Notes under the pieces: generated by a model
What the model was told of the DNA's origin: nothing
The model's database searches: none
What the model saw: the letters and a program-made list of their open reading frames with translations, nothing else
Translations under genes and position numbers: made by a program
Shown: in pieces, positions 21,455-32,814 of the stretch
How the letters are laid out: every line of letters begins with the position of its first letter
Position numbering within the stretch: the first letter of the stretch is position 1
NCBI GenBank assembly: GCA_944472155.2
Contig: OX235272.1
Coordinates: 107,886,020 to 107,950,019 of the forward strand
Direction of reading: 5' to 3'
Source: Trichobilharzia szidati
Taxonomy: Eukaryota; Platyhelminthes; Trematoda; Strigeidida; Schistosomatidae
DNA: 64,000 nucleotides

Positions 21455-21860
21455 TGCACATTTTAACTGGACAACTGTTTCGTCCCAGTTTGGGACTCTT
21501 AGGCAATACACACCCACCGGCTTTCGAATCCAACACCTTCCAGTTACAAGGCAAGGTCGTAGACCATTCAGCTATTGGAACCCGATCCAATGGCTAGCCC
21601 ATGAATTCTAACTTCTGGTTGGTGGTTTTGCTAAAATTAGGAATTGGTAGAAGTTAGAATTCATCGGCTGGTTGGTCAATGAGTCAGATCCCAGTGGTTG
21701 AATAGTCTACGAGCTTGCCTTGCGACCGGAAAGTCGTGGGTTCGACACCAGGTGGATGTGTACTGATGAGGAGTCGGAAACCAGAAGGAAACAGCTGTCC
21801 AGTACTCCCAGTTGGTTTTCCAATAGTTCTCTAACTGATATTAATGCGTAGTCAAAATCG
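21455..21860. mobile_element. SINE-R inverted dimer
   Basis: Minus arm 21460-21620 (hammerhead-like remnant to head) and plus arm 21640-21860 (head, B-box-like GGGTTCGACACC, body with CAGCTGTCCAGTACTCCCAG). Confidence 0.82.
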
Positions 21861-22189
21861 GAAAACAAATTAAATCCGTAGAAATCAACTCGTGTAAATG
21901 AAAACGATAAAGATAATTAGTTATTGTTTAACCTTTGAACACTTATCATTTATAAATCAGCGTTTTATATACAACAGACACCCACACAAACACCTACACA
22001 CATAGTTTTCGTTTTCTAAACATTCTGTGATTACTTTTAAATAATTTTTTCTAAAATACTCCACATTATACTTTGTCAGAATTTTAAAATTTTCAGAGAC
22101 AAATAAATTTTCAATCGTCAGTAGGAAAAGAAAAGAATTATATCGCTAAGATAACGTATAGGTATATACATATATATATATGCTTACAA

Positions 22190-22870
22190 GACGAACTTTC
22201 CGAGTTGTTTTCTATCTCTGGCCGCCTCCATGTGCATCTATCAGTTCACCTGCTTTTGTAGAGTAAGGTATATTGGCAGTAGCCAGAGAACGCTTTCCAC
22301 ACGGATACAAGAACATATTCTAGCATCATGGTAATACGAGTGAGAAAGGAAGTGTGTGCGAAGATCTATTCTAGAACATCTGATTGACTCCTGTTACTGT
22401 GCCAACCATGATCATAATTTTAAGATTATCTACCGAATCCATGCTAACTTGCTGGCCGCGTTTTCTTTGTTACAGACTTATAAAGACAGAGGAGTTCTTG
22501 GCAATTCATGAATTTAAGCCAAACCTTTGTGTACAAAAGAAGTATGTACAATACCTACTTCTGCCTTGGCCGTAAACCGATAGACATTTATTTATTTTGT
22601 TTATTTAGTTAGTATATGTACCTTTCCCTTACTTGCTACTATTATTATTATTGCTATTCTCACTCTGAACTGTTTCGGCTTGCCCCACTTGTCATTCTAA
22701 ATCAGAAAATTTTCCTACAATATTGAATTCTATCTTATCAAATTTCACACCATATTATGTAACGTTTTATACTCGCTTACAAATCCTATAATTATGTACC
22801 CTTTTCCAACGTCTATACATCTTATGAATTATTTTATGCATGACGTTAATTGTTTTGCCACTTGACATTT
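22190..22870 (+). mobile_element. PLE-1-type C-terminal fragment and 3' UTR
   Basis: A damaged GIY-YIG region (ISGRLHVHLSVHL, VYWQ) leads to the C-terminus FKPNLCVQKKYVQYLLLPWP (22515-22575). The 3' UTR follows to about 22870. Confidence 0.75.
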
Positions 22871-22909
22871 ACCTATGATTATAATTTTCAAAAGTTGATT
22901 TGTTTTTCG

Positions 22910-23500
22910 AATTTGACCACAGATTGATATCAGTTAGAGAACCATTAAAAACCAGGGAGTACTGGACAGATGTTTTATCCTAGTTCAGGACTCATCGGCA
23001 GTACGCAGCCAATGGGGTTCGAACCCAGGACCTGACGGTTACAAGCAAGCAAGCTCGTATACCATTCAGCCACTAGGACCCGCCCAACTCGATGGCCACT
23101 CCATGAATTCTAACTTCTACCAAATTGCGATTCGGGCGCGACCGCCAACCAGTGTTGTCGGTGGGAACTCAGTCCTCACTCCCTATTGGATGGACCTCAT
23201 TGGTGAAGACTTCTCCCTGGAACTTCAGGCAACTCTGTCCTGAAGTCAGTGACTAGCGAGCATCAGAATAATTTCCAAGACTTGATTTGCAAGGATTTGA
23301 TTTGTTTTACGAGCTTGGCTTGTAACCGGAAGGTGTTGGGTTCGAAACCAAGTGGTTGCGTACTGCCCATGAGTCCCAAACTAGGATGAAACAGCTGTCC
23401 AATATTCCCAGCCGGTTTTCCAATAATTCTCTAATTGATTTCAGCTCATGATGAAATCCTGTAACCAATAAATCAAATCCCTACAAACCATTACTTGAAA
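22910..23500. mobile_element. SINE-R inverted dimer with long spacer
   Basis: Minus arm 22910-23130 (body, hammerhead-like GTACTG CCGATGA GTCC order, GGGTTCGAACCC, head), a spacer derived from the SINE 5' unit, and plus arm 23290-23500 (head remnant, body, 3' end CAAATCCCTACAAACCA). Confidence 0.82.
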
Positions 23501-23521
23501 AAAGAGTATTCTTTGTTCACC

Positions 23522-24920
23522 AACACTAATAATAATAATAATGATTTACTTTATTCCAAAAATAGTACTTGTGATACAGAATAAAATTTTCAGCATTAAT
23601 CACAAAATTGCATCTAATTTCCTCAAATTATAAATAAGAATTAGTCACACAGAAAATTTCCCACATTTACAATAGGGGTAATGTGAAAAAAACATGCAGC
23701 ATATAAAATGGAAATACTAATACTGATGATAACAGCTAAGGTAATAATAATAATAAAAGTGGAAATTGCTGTGGGCTTGTTTCACACAGTATTGTCGATT
23801 CGGTATAGAAATTCTGGCATGTTTAAAAATATTGAATATAATGTTCTCTTTACATGATATGGTGAGAATAAAAACAAAGATTACAGCAGTCATAGAGATA
23901 AGTTGGTATTTGCAATTATGAGAGTAAAACAAAGAAGCAGCAGGACCATAAATATAATAGAAATGATAAAAGTAAAACTTGAAGGTATATAAGGATGGAT
24001 GGAGGAGATTGTTTACTTACTAGATGAAAAAAGGTTAGTTAATTCTTACCTGACACTATTTTCATCACATAAAATATGTGCCAAGTATGGTCTCATAGAA
24101 TTTTTATACTTAGACGTGCGAGCATACAGTTTTCTGAAGTTACTTCTTGTTCTACCTGAGGAGATGCAAGGTGAGAGCTGAGGGTGAAGTGGATGCTCCA
24201 AATCAGACAAAATCCCTTTAGCAAATTTATTGCACGAAGTCAAGTGCCTATCGACAACGACGTTAATTATGTGGTCCACTGGGACACCACTCATCCTACT
24301 GACAGTCTTCAGCATTCTACAAATTGCGACATAGTCCTTTTTAAGCAAACCAGGAAAGAATAAGGGTGAACAGTAAAGAAGAATTGGTAGGATGCAAGAG
24401 TTTATGAACTGTAAGAGGAGGGGTTGAGTTATACCCGAGTGCCTTAACTTCTTAATGTAAAATGTCAGGCGGAATATTTTACTGGAGATCGCTGAGACAT
24501 GGGAAGACCAGGAGAGATCAGAAGAGAGAATAAGTCCAAGATACTTAATTTCTGATTTGATTCCTATATCATTGTAGTCAATCTTATAACTGCCATGAGA
24601 TTCGATGGCTTCTTTTAACTGTCGTTTACATCTTAAGCTAAAATTAACAGTTTGACATTTAGAAGGATTCAGTTTAAGACCGTTAGACTCAGACCATTTA
24701 CTGACTCCCGACAGAAAGCTCTTTATTTTGGTACAATCTAGCTGGGAGTTAACAGCCATTGAAACAGTTAAATCATCAGCGTACTTCACAAAGTTTATTT
24801 AATCAGAGTGAGGCAAGTCATATAAGAAGAAAGAAAAAAAGAAAAGGAGAAAGGACAGCGCCTTGAGGGACACCAGCTTCAGTAGGCAGTGAAGTGGAAT
24901 ACTTCCCTAAGTAAAAGTAA
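23522..24920 (-). mobile_element. LINE-C (CR1-like) RT C-terminal half, largely open
   Basis: Minus strand: RT motif B GVPQGAVLSPFLF (about 24870), then from 24789 an open frame to 24046 starting KYADDLTVSMA (YADD catalytic box), GLKLNPSKCQTVNFSLRCKR, IKYLGLILSSDLSWSSHVSA, the thumb FINSCILPILLYCSPLFFP, and C-terminus RPYLAHILCDENS. The 3' UTR ends in GGAATAAAGTAAATCATT and an (ATT)n tail at 23522-23540. It resembles CR1-clade elements such as schistosome SR1. 5'-truncated; the best preserved of five LINE-C copies here. Confidence 0.87.
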
Positions 24921-24999
24921 TTTCTCCACTAATGATCTCTCCCTTATTTACTTAACTAAGTTTATATTTCCCGTTGATTGATTATACTGGACAAAAGTG

Positions 25000-25250
25000 T
25001 TGAGTCTCTGTTGACATATTGGCTTCTGATATGAGCGCTAGGAGGATGTCTGAAGGTTAACACGATGTAGTTTGGTTTGATGAGGGCTAGCTATAGTATC
25101 TAAGACTAGAATTTCGTCCTACTTGACACTCGATGGGTCCAAGTCTCATTGTGAACACTAATCATTCATCACTGATGATATTCAACTGAAAATTCCCGAC
25201 TAAGGGCGGGATATGTACCCTGGTCTCATCTGCTAGCTACCGCCAACCAA
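25000..25250. repeat. Very degraded Sm-alpha-like remnant
   Basis: A minus-strand AATTTCGTCCTACTTGACAC stretch and nearby GACTCGATGGGTCC echo the hammerhead region. Weak. Confidence 0.35.
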
Positions 25251-25934
25251 ATGACATCATGGTGTTTTATTAGTAAGGAGTGATGTCATGTATTCTGCGA
25301 AACAGATTGTAAACCTAATCGAAAGACATTACTTCCTACCCCAGGATTTGTAAAATACACTGACTGCCATCCGACAACATCTCCAGTCTACTGCCAGTAG
25401 AGGCAGAACAAATAGGAAGCTTGGCAAGGATTTGATACAAATGCTTAGTCGTCATTTACAATGGAATCTTCATGTTAGAAACCATTCCAAATAGACTAAT
25501 TATATTCTTACAACCCATTTTTACTTTAAACAGCTTAGTGAATAGTCTCTTTGAAACAAACAGCATACAAACATAGTTTGTGTTAAAAAAACTGAGTACC
25601 ATGATGGTAGTCAGAATAACTATTCCATGAAAATCGATAAGAAATTAACAGAGGGAAAAATGAATCATTCCGTAATACACACTGAAGACTGTTCACAATC
25701 ATATCTGTTTAGAGAAAACTTACTGTTTGAAAATGTTATCGCTTTAAATTGTCATAATCACCTGTCTACATCAGCAGATACCACCACTGTAGAATATAAT
25801 GAATATAGAACTACTAGCAGCTGACTGCGTCGGGGGGTGGGAACACTTTGACAGAAATTATGAATTAAAATCGTTATTTGAAAATTAGTTATTAAGCCAG
25901 AGAGGCAGAATTAACCATTTTGGGAAAGGTTAAC
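25251..25934. other. Unassigned
   Basis: No gene recognised; a 65-codon open stretch at 25627-25824 has no supporting feature. Confidence 0.35.
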
Positions 25935-25939
25935 TATAT

Positions 25940-26035
25940 GATGGAGAAGATTTGTAGCTCAGGTGGATGATTTTGATGTGGTTGTGTTCTCTGATGAGCT
26001 GGATAGTTAATTTGCAAATTACCACAACCACATCA
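25940..26035 (+). mobile_element. Solo PLE-6 terminal repeat fragment
   Basis: GATGGAGAAGATTTGTAG and TTTTGATGTGGTTGTGTTCT match the terminal repeat at 56590-56660. Confidence 0.65.
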
Positions 26036-26039
26036 AAAA

Positions 26040-27290
26040 AGGTCAACTGCGCATGTAATAACAGTAATAATCTGCTTTATTCCAAAGCGGACAGTACTTA
26101 TAATACAGCGTGGAATTCTCAGCGTATGTCACAACACCTTGCATTTAATTTATTCAAAATACAAATAAAATTAACCACAGGAATTTGTCCACATTTACGG
26201 TAGGAATAAAGTCAGAAATGTGCACAGTGCAAAATGAGAATAACAACTCTAATAATACTAATAACAATATTAATAACGGTGGGTTTGTATCAGACAGTAC
26301 TGTTGATACAGTTTCGAAATTTCAGCATGTTGTAGAGTATTGAATCTAATTATGTCTTGATATAGCATGGTGAAGGGAAAAACAATAACAATTATTATAG
26401 AACTTAAATGATGTTTACACTTTTGAGAAAATAAACAAAAATAGTGACAGGAATATAAATATAATAATAATAATAATAGTAAAGCTTGGTGGAATAAGGA
26501 TGGAGAAAATGGTTTATTTACTAGTGCCTGACACTATTTTAATTACATGAAATAAGTGCCAGATATGGTATCGTGAAATTCGCATACTTAGACGTATGTG
26601 CATAAAGTCTTTTCATGAAATGACTTCTTGTTTTACCTAAAGAGACACAAGGTGGAAGCGGCTGTAGATGCTCACAGTCTGACAAAATCTCTTTAGCAAA
26701 TTTGTTGCATGAAATCAAGTGCGTATCATCAATGACGATGTCGACGGTGTGGTCCAATGGAATATCACTACCCGCCCTACTGACAGTCTTCAAAGTCCTA
26801 GGAAGTATGACATAGTCTTTTATAAGCAACTCAGGAAAGAATAAGGGTGGACAGTAAAGAAGAATAGGTAATATGCAACAGTTGAAAAACTGTAAGAGGA
26901 GGGATTGAGTTATGCCCAAGTACCTTAACTTCGTAATGTAAACAGGTGGAGGAAATATTCTTTTCAGAAATCGCTAAGACATGGGAAGACCAGGAGAGAT
27001 CGGAAGAAAGAATTAGTCCAAGATACTTAACATCAAACTTGATTTCTATCTCAGGATCATCAATTTTGCACCGGTCATAGGAATTAACAGCTTCATCATT
27101 TAACTTTCTTATACATCGAAAAAAGAAGTTATCAGTCTGACACTTGGAAGGATTTAGTCTAAGACCATCACACGAAGACCATTCGCTGACACCTGATAGA
27201 AGGCTGTTAATCTTGGTACTATCAAAATGGGAGTAAACAGGCTTTGAAACGGTTAGATAGGTGAACGCCACAAAGAAAAAAGAATGCTTC
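26040..27290 (-). mobile_element. LINE-C copy, frameshifted
   Basis: Two overlapping frames (27271-26831, then 26919-26539) carry SGVSEWSSCDGLRLNPSKCQ, VKYLGLILSSDLSWSSHVLA, then FNCCILPILLYCPPLFFPEL and IPYLALISCN. One frameshift separates them near 26880. The 3' UTR and tail reach 26040. Confidence 0.85.
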
Positions 27291-27640
27291 CTTAGAACTA
27301 TGCATTATGTTTATTTCCTATAATGAGCTTTTTCAGAGGGACCATCTCAGTGGACAAATTATTTGGAAAATCTCTCCTAGACGATTTATTGATAATATTT
27401 ATACATCTAAATAGACATTTCAACTAACTTTGTAATTAGTATTCGTTTTTCCCTTAGACTGTGTATCATTAATTTGACATTTGCATATCACATGTCTGCG
27501 GGAAGCGTTAGTGTGTGATTCCTGTGCATAGAACTTTTGATCCCCCCATTTAGGAATATTCTCTTTGAATCTAAAGAGAAGTATCTTCATCTCCAAAGGT
27601 CAAGTTACTGAAAGCCTACATAGAATGGATAATACCTACA
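27291..27640. other. Unassigned
   Basis: No gene seen; part may be PLE-4 upstream sequence. Confidence 0.35.
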
Positions 27641-27649
27641 TTTTAATAG

Positions 27650-28740
27650 TTTTTAATCAAAGTAGCTTTAAACGAGCATTACTCAAGACTCTGTATTATA
27701 GAGCTCTATGGACAAATTAGAGGAAGAATTTCTGATTCTCCAAAAGATGTTGAAAAACAACGGTTATCCTCAAATATTCATTAATAAGTATGGAGGATGT
27801 GAAGACTCAAAAATCAAACAAATCCCGGTGGGAAAAAGACCTGTCTTCATTCAACTCGATTTAAAAGGTGAAAATATTGCAGCACTAGTCAACAGAAGAT
27901 TGAGGACGTCACTAGTCAGAACCTGTCCTGCAGCTAATTTGATTCCCATCCATCGAACAACATGCTCTTTGGTGCAATCAAAAGTCGATAGATACCCTTC
28001 TCATGTTAAGTCTAACCGGGTATACAAATTTCTACATGTATCTGCGGGATCAGTTATATTGTGAGAACAGAAAGAAGAAGGGCACACCTCCGATTTTCTT
28101 AACATGTGCCAGAAAGCCTATACCTCAAGAGAGCAAAAACTTACAATAGTGCCCTTACTAGACATCTCCTTCATACAGATCATGAGGTGGAAATCGCAAA
28201 ATCCTTTAAAATTATCAGTAGACAGAAAAAGCTCAATTCTCCTCAAGTTTGCCGAAGCAATCTCTATCAAACGCCTGAGACGCCATTTATGTGCTCAGAA
28301 AAAAACAGTTGTCAGTCTTTCATTGCCTTAGTAACCGAATGTCTTTATTGTCTCTTTCACTTGATTAGGTATTCTTTGACTTTAACCTCACCCACCCACT
28401 TTGATATAATGTAATTTTGCTTGTCTCTTGTTTCTACGATTTCAGTTGAACTCAGTACATTATCACCCAATTTATTAGTCACCCGTCTTTATTACGTAAC
28501 TCCTTTACCACTGTATGCATAAATTTAAATTGTTTAATCTTGAACTGCCTGTGTGAAAACTATATAAGCGCAATTTTCTGAGAACTGTTCTTTAATTCCG
28601 GGACCTCTTGTCAACTGACATCATGTAAAATTTGCAAGTATATTGGAACTTTTCTGTAAATAAACTTAATAATAATATCTTTAGACTGTAAGCAAGCAGC
28701 TGATGAGATGAACAATGATAGTACCGTTGTCTTCTGCACA
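27650..28740 (+). mobile_element. PLE-4 copy (linker, GIY-YIG remnant, 3' UTR)
   Basis: Plus strand: LEEEFLILQKMLKNNGYPQI, then QIPVGKRPVFIQLDLKGENI, TCSLVQSKVDRYPSHVKSNR leading into the GIY-YIG start VYKF, which then breaks (stop at 28062). The C-terminal RRHLCAQKKTVVSLSLP lies at 28275-28330. The 3' UTR ends with AAGCAGCTGATGAGATGAAC near 28695. Collinear with 60330-61380 and 1-452. Confidence 0.83.
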
Positions 28741-28741
28741 T

Positions 28742-28975
28742 TTTTTCCCTCACGTTCCCAGTGGAACATAGGACCTCAAGCTAGTGGCTTGAAGTTTCCG
28801 TAGCAGTGTTTAATTTGTACAGGATGGGGTTGCTAACCTCATGCCCAACCTTTTCCTCTTTACCAGCATCATTTCTGGCTTAGCGAGAAAAAGGAGCGCG
28901 TCGGCCGGGGATGGAACCCCGGTCCATGTGCATGGTCGGTTAGCGTCCTAACCGCTATGCCACCGCTAACCAAAC
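28742..28975 (-). mobile_element. SINE-T copy
   Basis: Minus strand: head with GGGGTTCCATCCCCGGCCGA, middle, and a 3' tail TGAGGTCCTATGTTCCACTG. It lies directly after the PLE-4 terminus. Confidence 0.87.
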
Positions 28976-29264
28976 CACAATCATTCTTACTATATTGGAA
29001 AGCATTTATCCACTATTAGTAAAAGACATTTCTACAATATTTTCCGTTATTTCTATTGATCGACTGTGGCATTTCCCTGAAATATGGTAAAGCTTTTCGC
29101 AAAGCTATCTAGGAATAAAGGTCTAAAAAAGAGATTATTGCAATACACATATGTGTAGTAAAATCATCTAGTCAAACATCACTTGACCATTTGAAGAGTT
29201 AAACAAAGTAGTATTTAAAGGGATTATAGTAAGAGCAGATTTTGACCATTTTTGGCAAAATATA
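28976..29264. other. Unassigned
   Basis: Nothing recognised. Confidence 0.35.
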
Positions 29265-29349
29265 ATTCCATATTCCATTATGGATAAGATTTTATTTTGA
29301 AAAATCGCACAGTAGAATTTAATTTGTGGATGGTGACTAGTAGCGGAGT

Positions 29350-29399
29350 AATCCAGAATAACGCGCATTTCGTCCTATTTGGGACTCGTCATCTGGATG
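29350..29399 (-). ncRNA. Sm-alpha-like hammerhead, variant
   Basis: Minus strand: CATCCAG, core ATGACGA, GTCC CAAATA GGAC, GAAA, GCGCGTTAT in place of GCGCGTC, then CTGGAT. C3 and cleavage site changed. Confidence 0.75.
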
Positions 29400-29651
29400 T
29401 GCCTGCATTTCCCAGTGAGTGATGATGTCCCCATCAAGGCTCAAACTCAGTGCGCATAGTTTCAAACGCCAAAGCATTATCCACTAGACCACTTGGGCCA
29501 CGAGAGCCACTGTCTCTTGTGCAGCGGGTCATATTATTTTAATTGACTTTGAGATTTTCCCGTCTATTGGATAACGCTTTGGTGTTTGAAACTATGCGCA
29601 CTGGGTTCGAGCCTCGGTGGGAACATCATCACTCAATGGGAAATACAGGCA

Positions 29652-29700
29652 CATCCAGATGACGAGTCCAAAATAGGACGAAATGCGCGTTATCCTGGAT
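29652..29700 (+). ncRNA. Sm-alpha-like hammerhead, variant
   Basis: Plus strand: CATCCAG, core ATGACGA, stem II GTCC/GGAC, GAAA, GCGCGTTATC, CTGGAT. Shares both core deviations with its inverted partner, as expected if both come from one source. Confidence 0.75.
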
Positions 29701-31040
29701 TATTCCACTGCTAGTCACCATCCACAAATTAAATTTTAATTAAATGCCCAGACATCGTCGAAGCATCTGCACAAGAAGCCGACATGTCAACCTGAAATCG
29801 AGCACTTTGGTCCAATCAATCGATGGGAAAATCTTAAATTCAATTAAAATCACTCAGTGCTGTACAGTAATATTAACTGATGACGTTTCGAGCACAAATT
29901 ATTACTGCTCATAATCATATCAAGTCACTCACACAACGTTTTACTTCATTTATATAAATGAGTGAAATTGATGATTAGACCTTAGAGTAAAAATCAATAA
30001 GATAAGGCAAAGTACATTCAGAAATAATAATATGAATGTTATTGGTCAAATACAATCAGATGGGAAATAAGACGAGTGTTTTTATAGTCGAAATAAGTAA
30101 CTTATTAGAATGTTAAAATATACGTGAATTGAGATAGAATTTTAAGATTATTTATTATCCTCCTATGATTTGACTGACTGGTGGTAATAATATCTTTCAT
30201 ATCTCTGGTATTGGCATTCAGCCTCTTCTATTGAGCATGTGCTAGGTGTAGACTCGATGAACTAGTCAGGATTCTATTGTGTAGATATGTGTTAGTGCAT
30301 GCAATTCAGTCGCTCAGCGTTTTTCTAAATTACTTATCTTCTCGGGGTGAACTATTCTAACCTTAGTTAAATTCATATAATCCGACAATCTGACTACCCC
30401 CGATCTACCAGTGCGACCTGTGTAGTTGACCTTACAGTAATTTAGAAAAAAGCTCAGCAGTCCCACTACATGCATTAACACATAACCACACAACAGGATG
30501 TTAGAGGGTTAAAATTCTAAAAAGTAATATAGGTAAGTGGAGATAGAGGTTGATTACTGAATCCTTGTTCATCTACTCTACATACAACGCGTGCAACAGA
30601 AATGACTCAATGCAAATACCACAAATATGGAAGATATTATTACCACCAGTCAGTCAAATCACAGGAGGATAATAAATAATCTTAAAATTCTACTTCAATT
30701 CACATACATCATAACATGCTAACAAGTTACTTATTAATTTTGACTATAAAACCACTCGTCTTATTTGCTATGTGATTGTATTTGATTGATGACACTCATA
30801 TTATTATTTCTGAATGTACATTATCTTATCTTATATTGATTTTTCCACTCAAGTATATAAATGACGGAAAAAAGTTGTGTGAGTGACTGGATATGATTAT
30901 GAGCAGCAATAATTTGTGCTCGAAACGTGGTCATCAGTTAATATCATCAAAATAAAATCTTATCCATAATGGAGTTGTACTCTACTACAGTGTCCAAGTT
31001 TTATACTTATATCAATAATTCCATATTACATAAGTTTATT

Positions 31041-31394
31041 TGACATAACACACAGACAGAGTGAGTGAAACTCAGGATCAGAACTTCATTAAAAACTTTT
31101 TATCCCATTATAAAAATGCTTCTTATAATAATGAACATTTCAAGTAAGTGATCATCAAGGAGAAGTTATCAAAGTGAAGTACTTTCAACTTTAAAGCAAT
31201 TCAAACATTTTACAATAGAACTTATAACAGTTTTAATGTAGAATATAAAATTTTCAATGGAGGTAATTCAGAATATGAGTAGGGAAGAACAATTTCCCTC
31301 TATTAATGAAGACATTATTTTGTTATACACCATGCAGCTGATGAAACATTTGATTACAAACATTAATATAAAACAGAGATTTCAGTGGATAAAG
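31041..31394. other. Unassigned
   Basis: No gene recognised. Confidence 0.35.
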
Positions 31395-31397
31395 TTC

Positions 31398-31830
31398 TTC
31401 AAGGGTTAGTTTGTCGGGATTTGATTTGTTTCAAGTTTGATTGTGGATCATTTCTATCATTGAGAGAACCATTGAAAACGGGCACCAGAGTAGTGGACAG
31501 CTGTCTCGTCCCACTTTGGGACTCCTCGGTAGTACACACCCACCAACGTTCGTACTCAGAACCTTTCAGTTACATGGTGAGTAAAATCGTAGCCTATTCA
31601 GCCACTGGGACCCGAGTGAATGGTTAGAATTCATGGCCATGAAGCCGAGTCCCAGTGGACGAATGGTCTACCAGCTCGGTTACCTTGTAACCGGAAGATC
31701 CAGGGTATGAACCGTGGTAGGTGCCTACTGTCTAAGAGTCCCAAACTAGGCTGACGAAACAGCTGTGCAGTATTCTAAAGCTGGTTTACAATGGTTCCCT
31801 AACTAATAAAATAATCCATGATCAAAGTTG
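31398..31830. mobile_element. SINE-R inverted dimer, both arms nearly complete
   Basis: Minus arm 31398-31625 begins with the complete SINE 3' end and runs to the head; plus arm 31640-31830 runs from head (GAGTCCCAGTGGACGAATGG) through the hammerhead remnant (GTACTG-like, GTCCC, GACGAAACAGCTG) to the body end. Confidence 0.86.
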
Positions 31831-31844
31831 AAGCGAAGAAAGTC

Positions 31845-31965
31845 CTCTTTTCGACGATTTCATCCTCATACCTGTACAATCGTATATATGTATACATACA
31901 TATATATATATATAGGATTGTACAGTTATGGAAATGAAATCTTCAACAAGACAGCTTCACTAAAA
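31845..31965. mobile_element. PLE terminal hairpin around a (TA)n tract
   Basis: GATTTCATCCTCATACC then TGTACAATC at 31856-31883, (TA)n, then GATTGTACAGTTATGG and AAATGAAATC at 31915-31945: imperfect inverted arms of PLE terminal sequence. Confidence 0.65.
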
Positions 31966-31979
31966 ATCTTTGCTTTACA

Positions 31980-32385
31980 TCTCATCGGGGACCATTAATT
32001 TAATTCAGACAGTTGCCTGGGGTTCTAGTGGAAAGCAGTGAACAGTGGGGTACAGCAGGTTGAAGGTGAGGAAGTAGTCCTCATCAAAGAAGACACTGCA
32101 AAGTGGTCGCGCTATGTCGTGAACTGGACGAAGTTAGAATTCATGGGCTGGCCAATGGATCGGGTCCCGGTGGCTTAATTATCTATGAGCTCACCTTGTA
32201 ACCAGAAGGTCGTGGGTTCGAACCCTCTCGATGGATGCGTACTGCTGAAGTGCCCCAAACTAGGCTGACGGAACAGCTATCCAGTACTCTCAGCTGGTTT
32301 TCCAACAGTCCTCTAACTGATGTCAGCTCATGATGAGATCCTCCAACCAATCAAAAAAAATCCCCATGCTCAAAAACCAATACTT
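31980..32385 (+). mobile_element. SINE-R copy with 5' unit
   Basis: 5' unit from AGTTGCCTGGGGTTC, head GGTCCCGGTGGCTTAATTAT, B box GGTTCGAACCC, GTACTG CTGAAGT GCCCC hammerhead-like region, GACGGAACAGCTATCCAGTA, 3' end. Confidence 0.86.
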
Positions 32386-32814
32386 AAAATCTTTATTTCA
32401 ATAAAAGGCAGAATATATAAATATATGAGATCACCCAAAGATATCAACGCTGTCTCTGACAAAGCAACAACAAGGCCTATGTCGTTAATCCTTTTAATCA
32501 TAAACGTTTCACATTTAAAAATTTTCAACTACAAGAACAGTGACTACCATTAAAAAAAAGAAGCCATAAAAGGTAAAACGCTATTTTGCGCAGTACTGAA
32601 AACCAATATATATATAATTGTGCATCAAAGTTCAACTCGTCAATCATATGAAGCAGAAAAAAGAACCAAAATTAATATAATCAAATTTCGAAATTCAAAA
32701 TTTTAGCTACACTCATGTTGTCAGATGTATATGGATGGACAAATAGACATAATAAACAACATAAGGTGCACAATATAATTCACATAAATTTCAATCGCCT
32801 CATAATATGATAGT
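32386..32814. other. Unassigned AT-rich
   Basis: No gene recognised. Confidence 0.35.

Larger units (their letters stand above)
29325..29860. mobile_element. Sm-alpha-like inverted dimer inside the fold-back arm
   Basis: Minus unit 29325-29505 (hammerhead, tRNA-like head with GGCCCAAGTGGTCTAGTGGA) and plus unit 29565-29860 (head, B box GGGTTCGAGCCTC, hammerhead, 3' region). Heads sit back to back. Confidence 0.88.
29265..31040. repeat. Fold-back element with about 450-bp inverted arms, interrupted by an Sm-alpha pair
   Basis: Left arm 29880-30340 and right arm 30430-30945 are reverse complements along their length (GACGTTTCGAGCACAAATTA near 29885 against its complement near 30920; CTCCTATGATTTGACTGACT near 30160 against its complement near 30650). 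The outermost left arm (29265-29305, GGATAAGATTTTATTTTGA) pairs with 30946-30970 and is separated from the rest by the inserted Sm-alpha pair. No transposase was seen, so it would be non-autonomous. Confidence 0.85.

Noticed and set aside
24046..24789. Taken at first as a host gene because it is open for 247 codons
   Set aside because: YADD box, CR1-like motifs and four related broken copies show it is a LINE.
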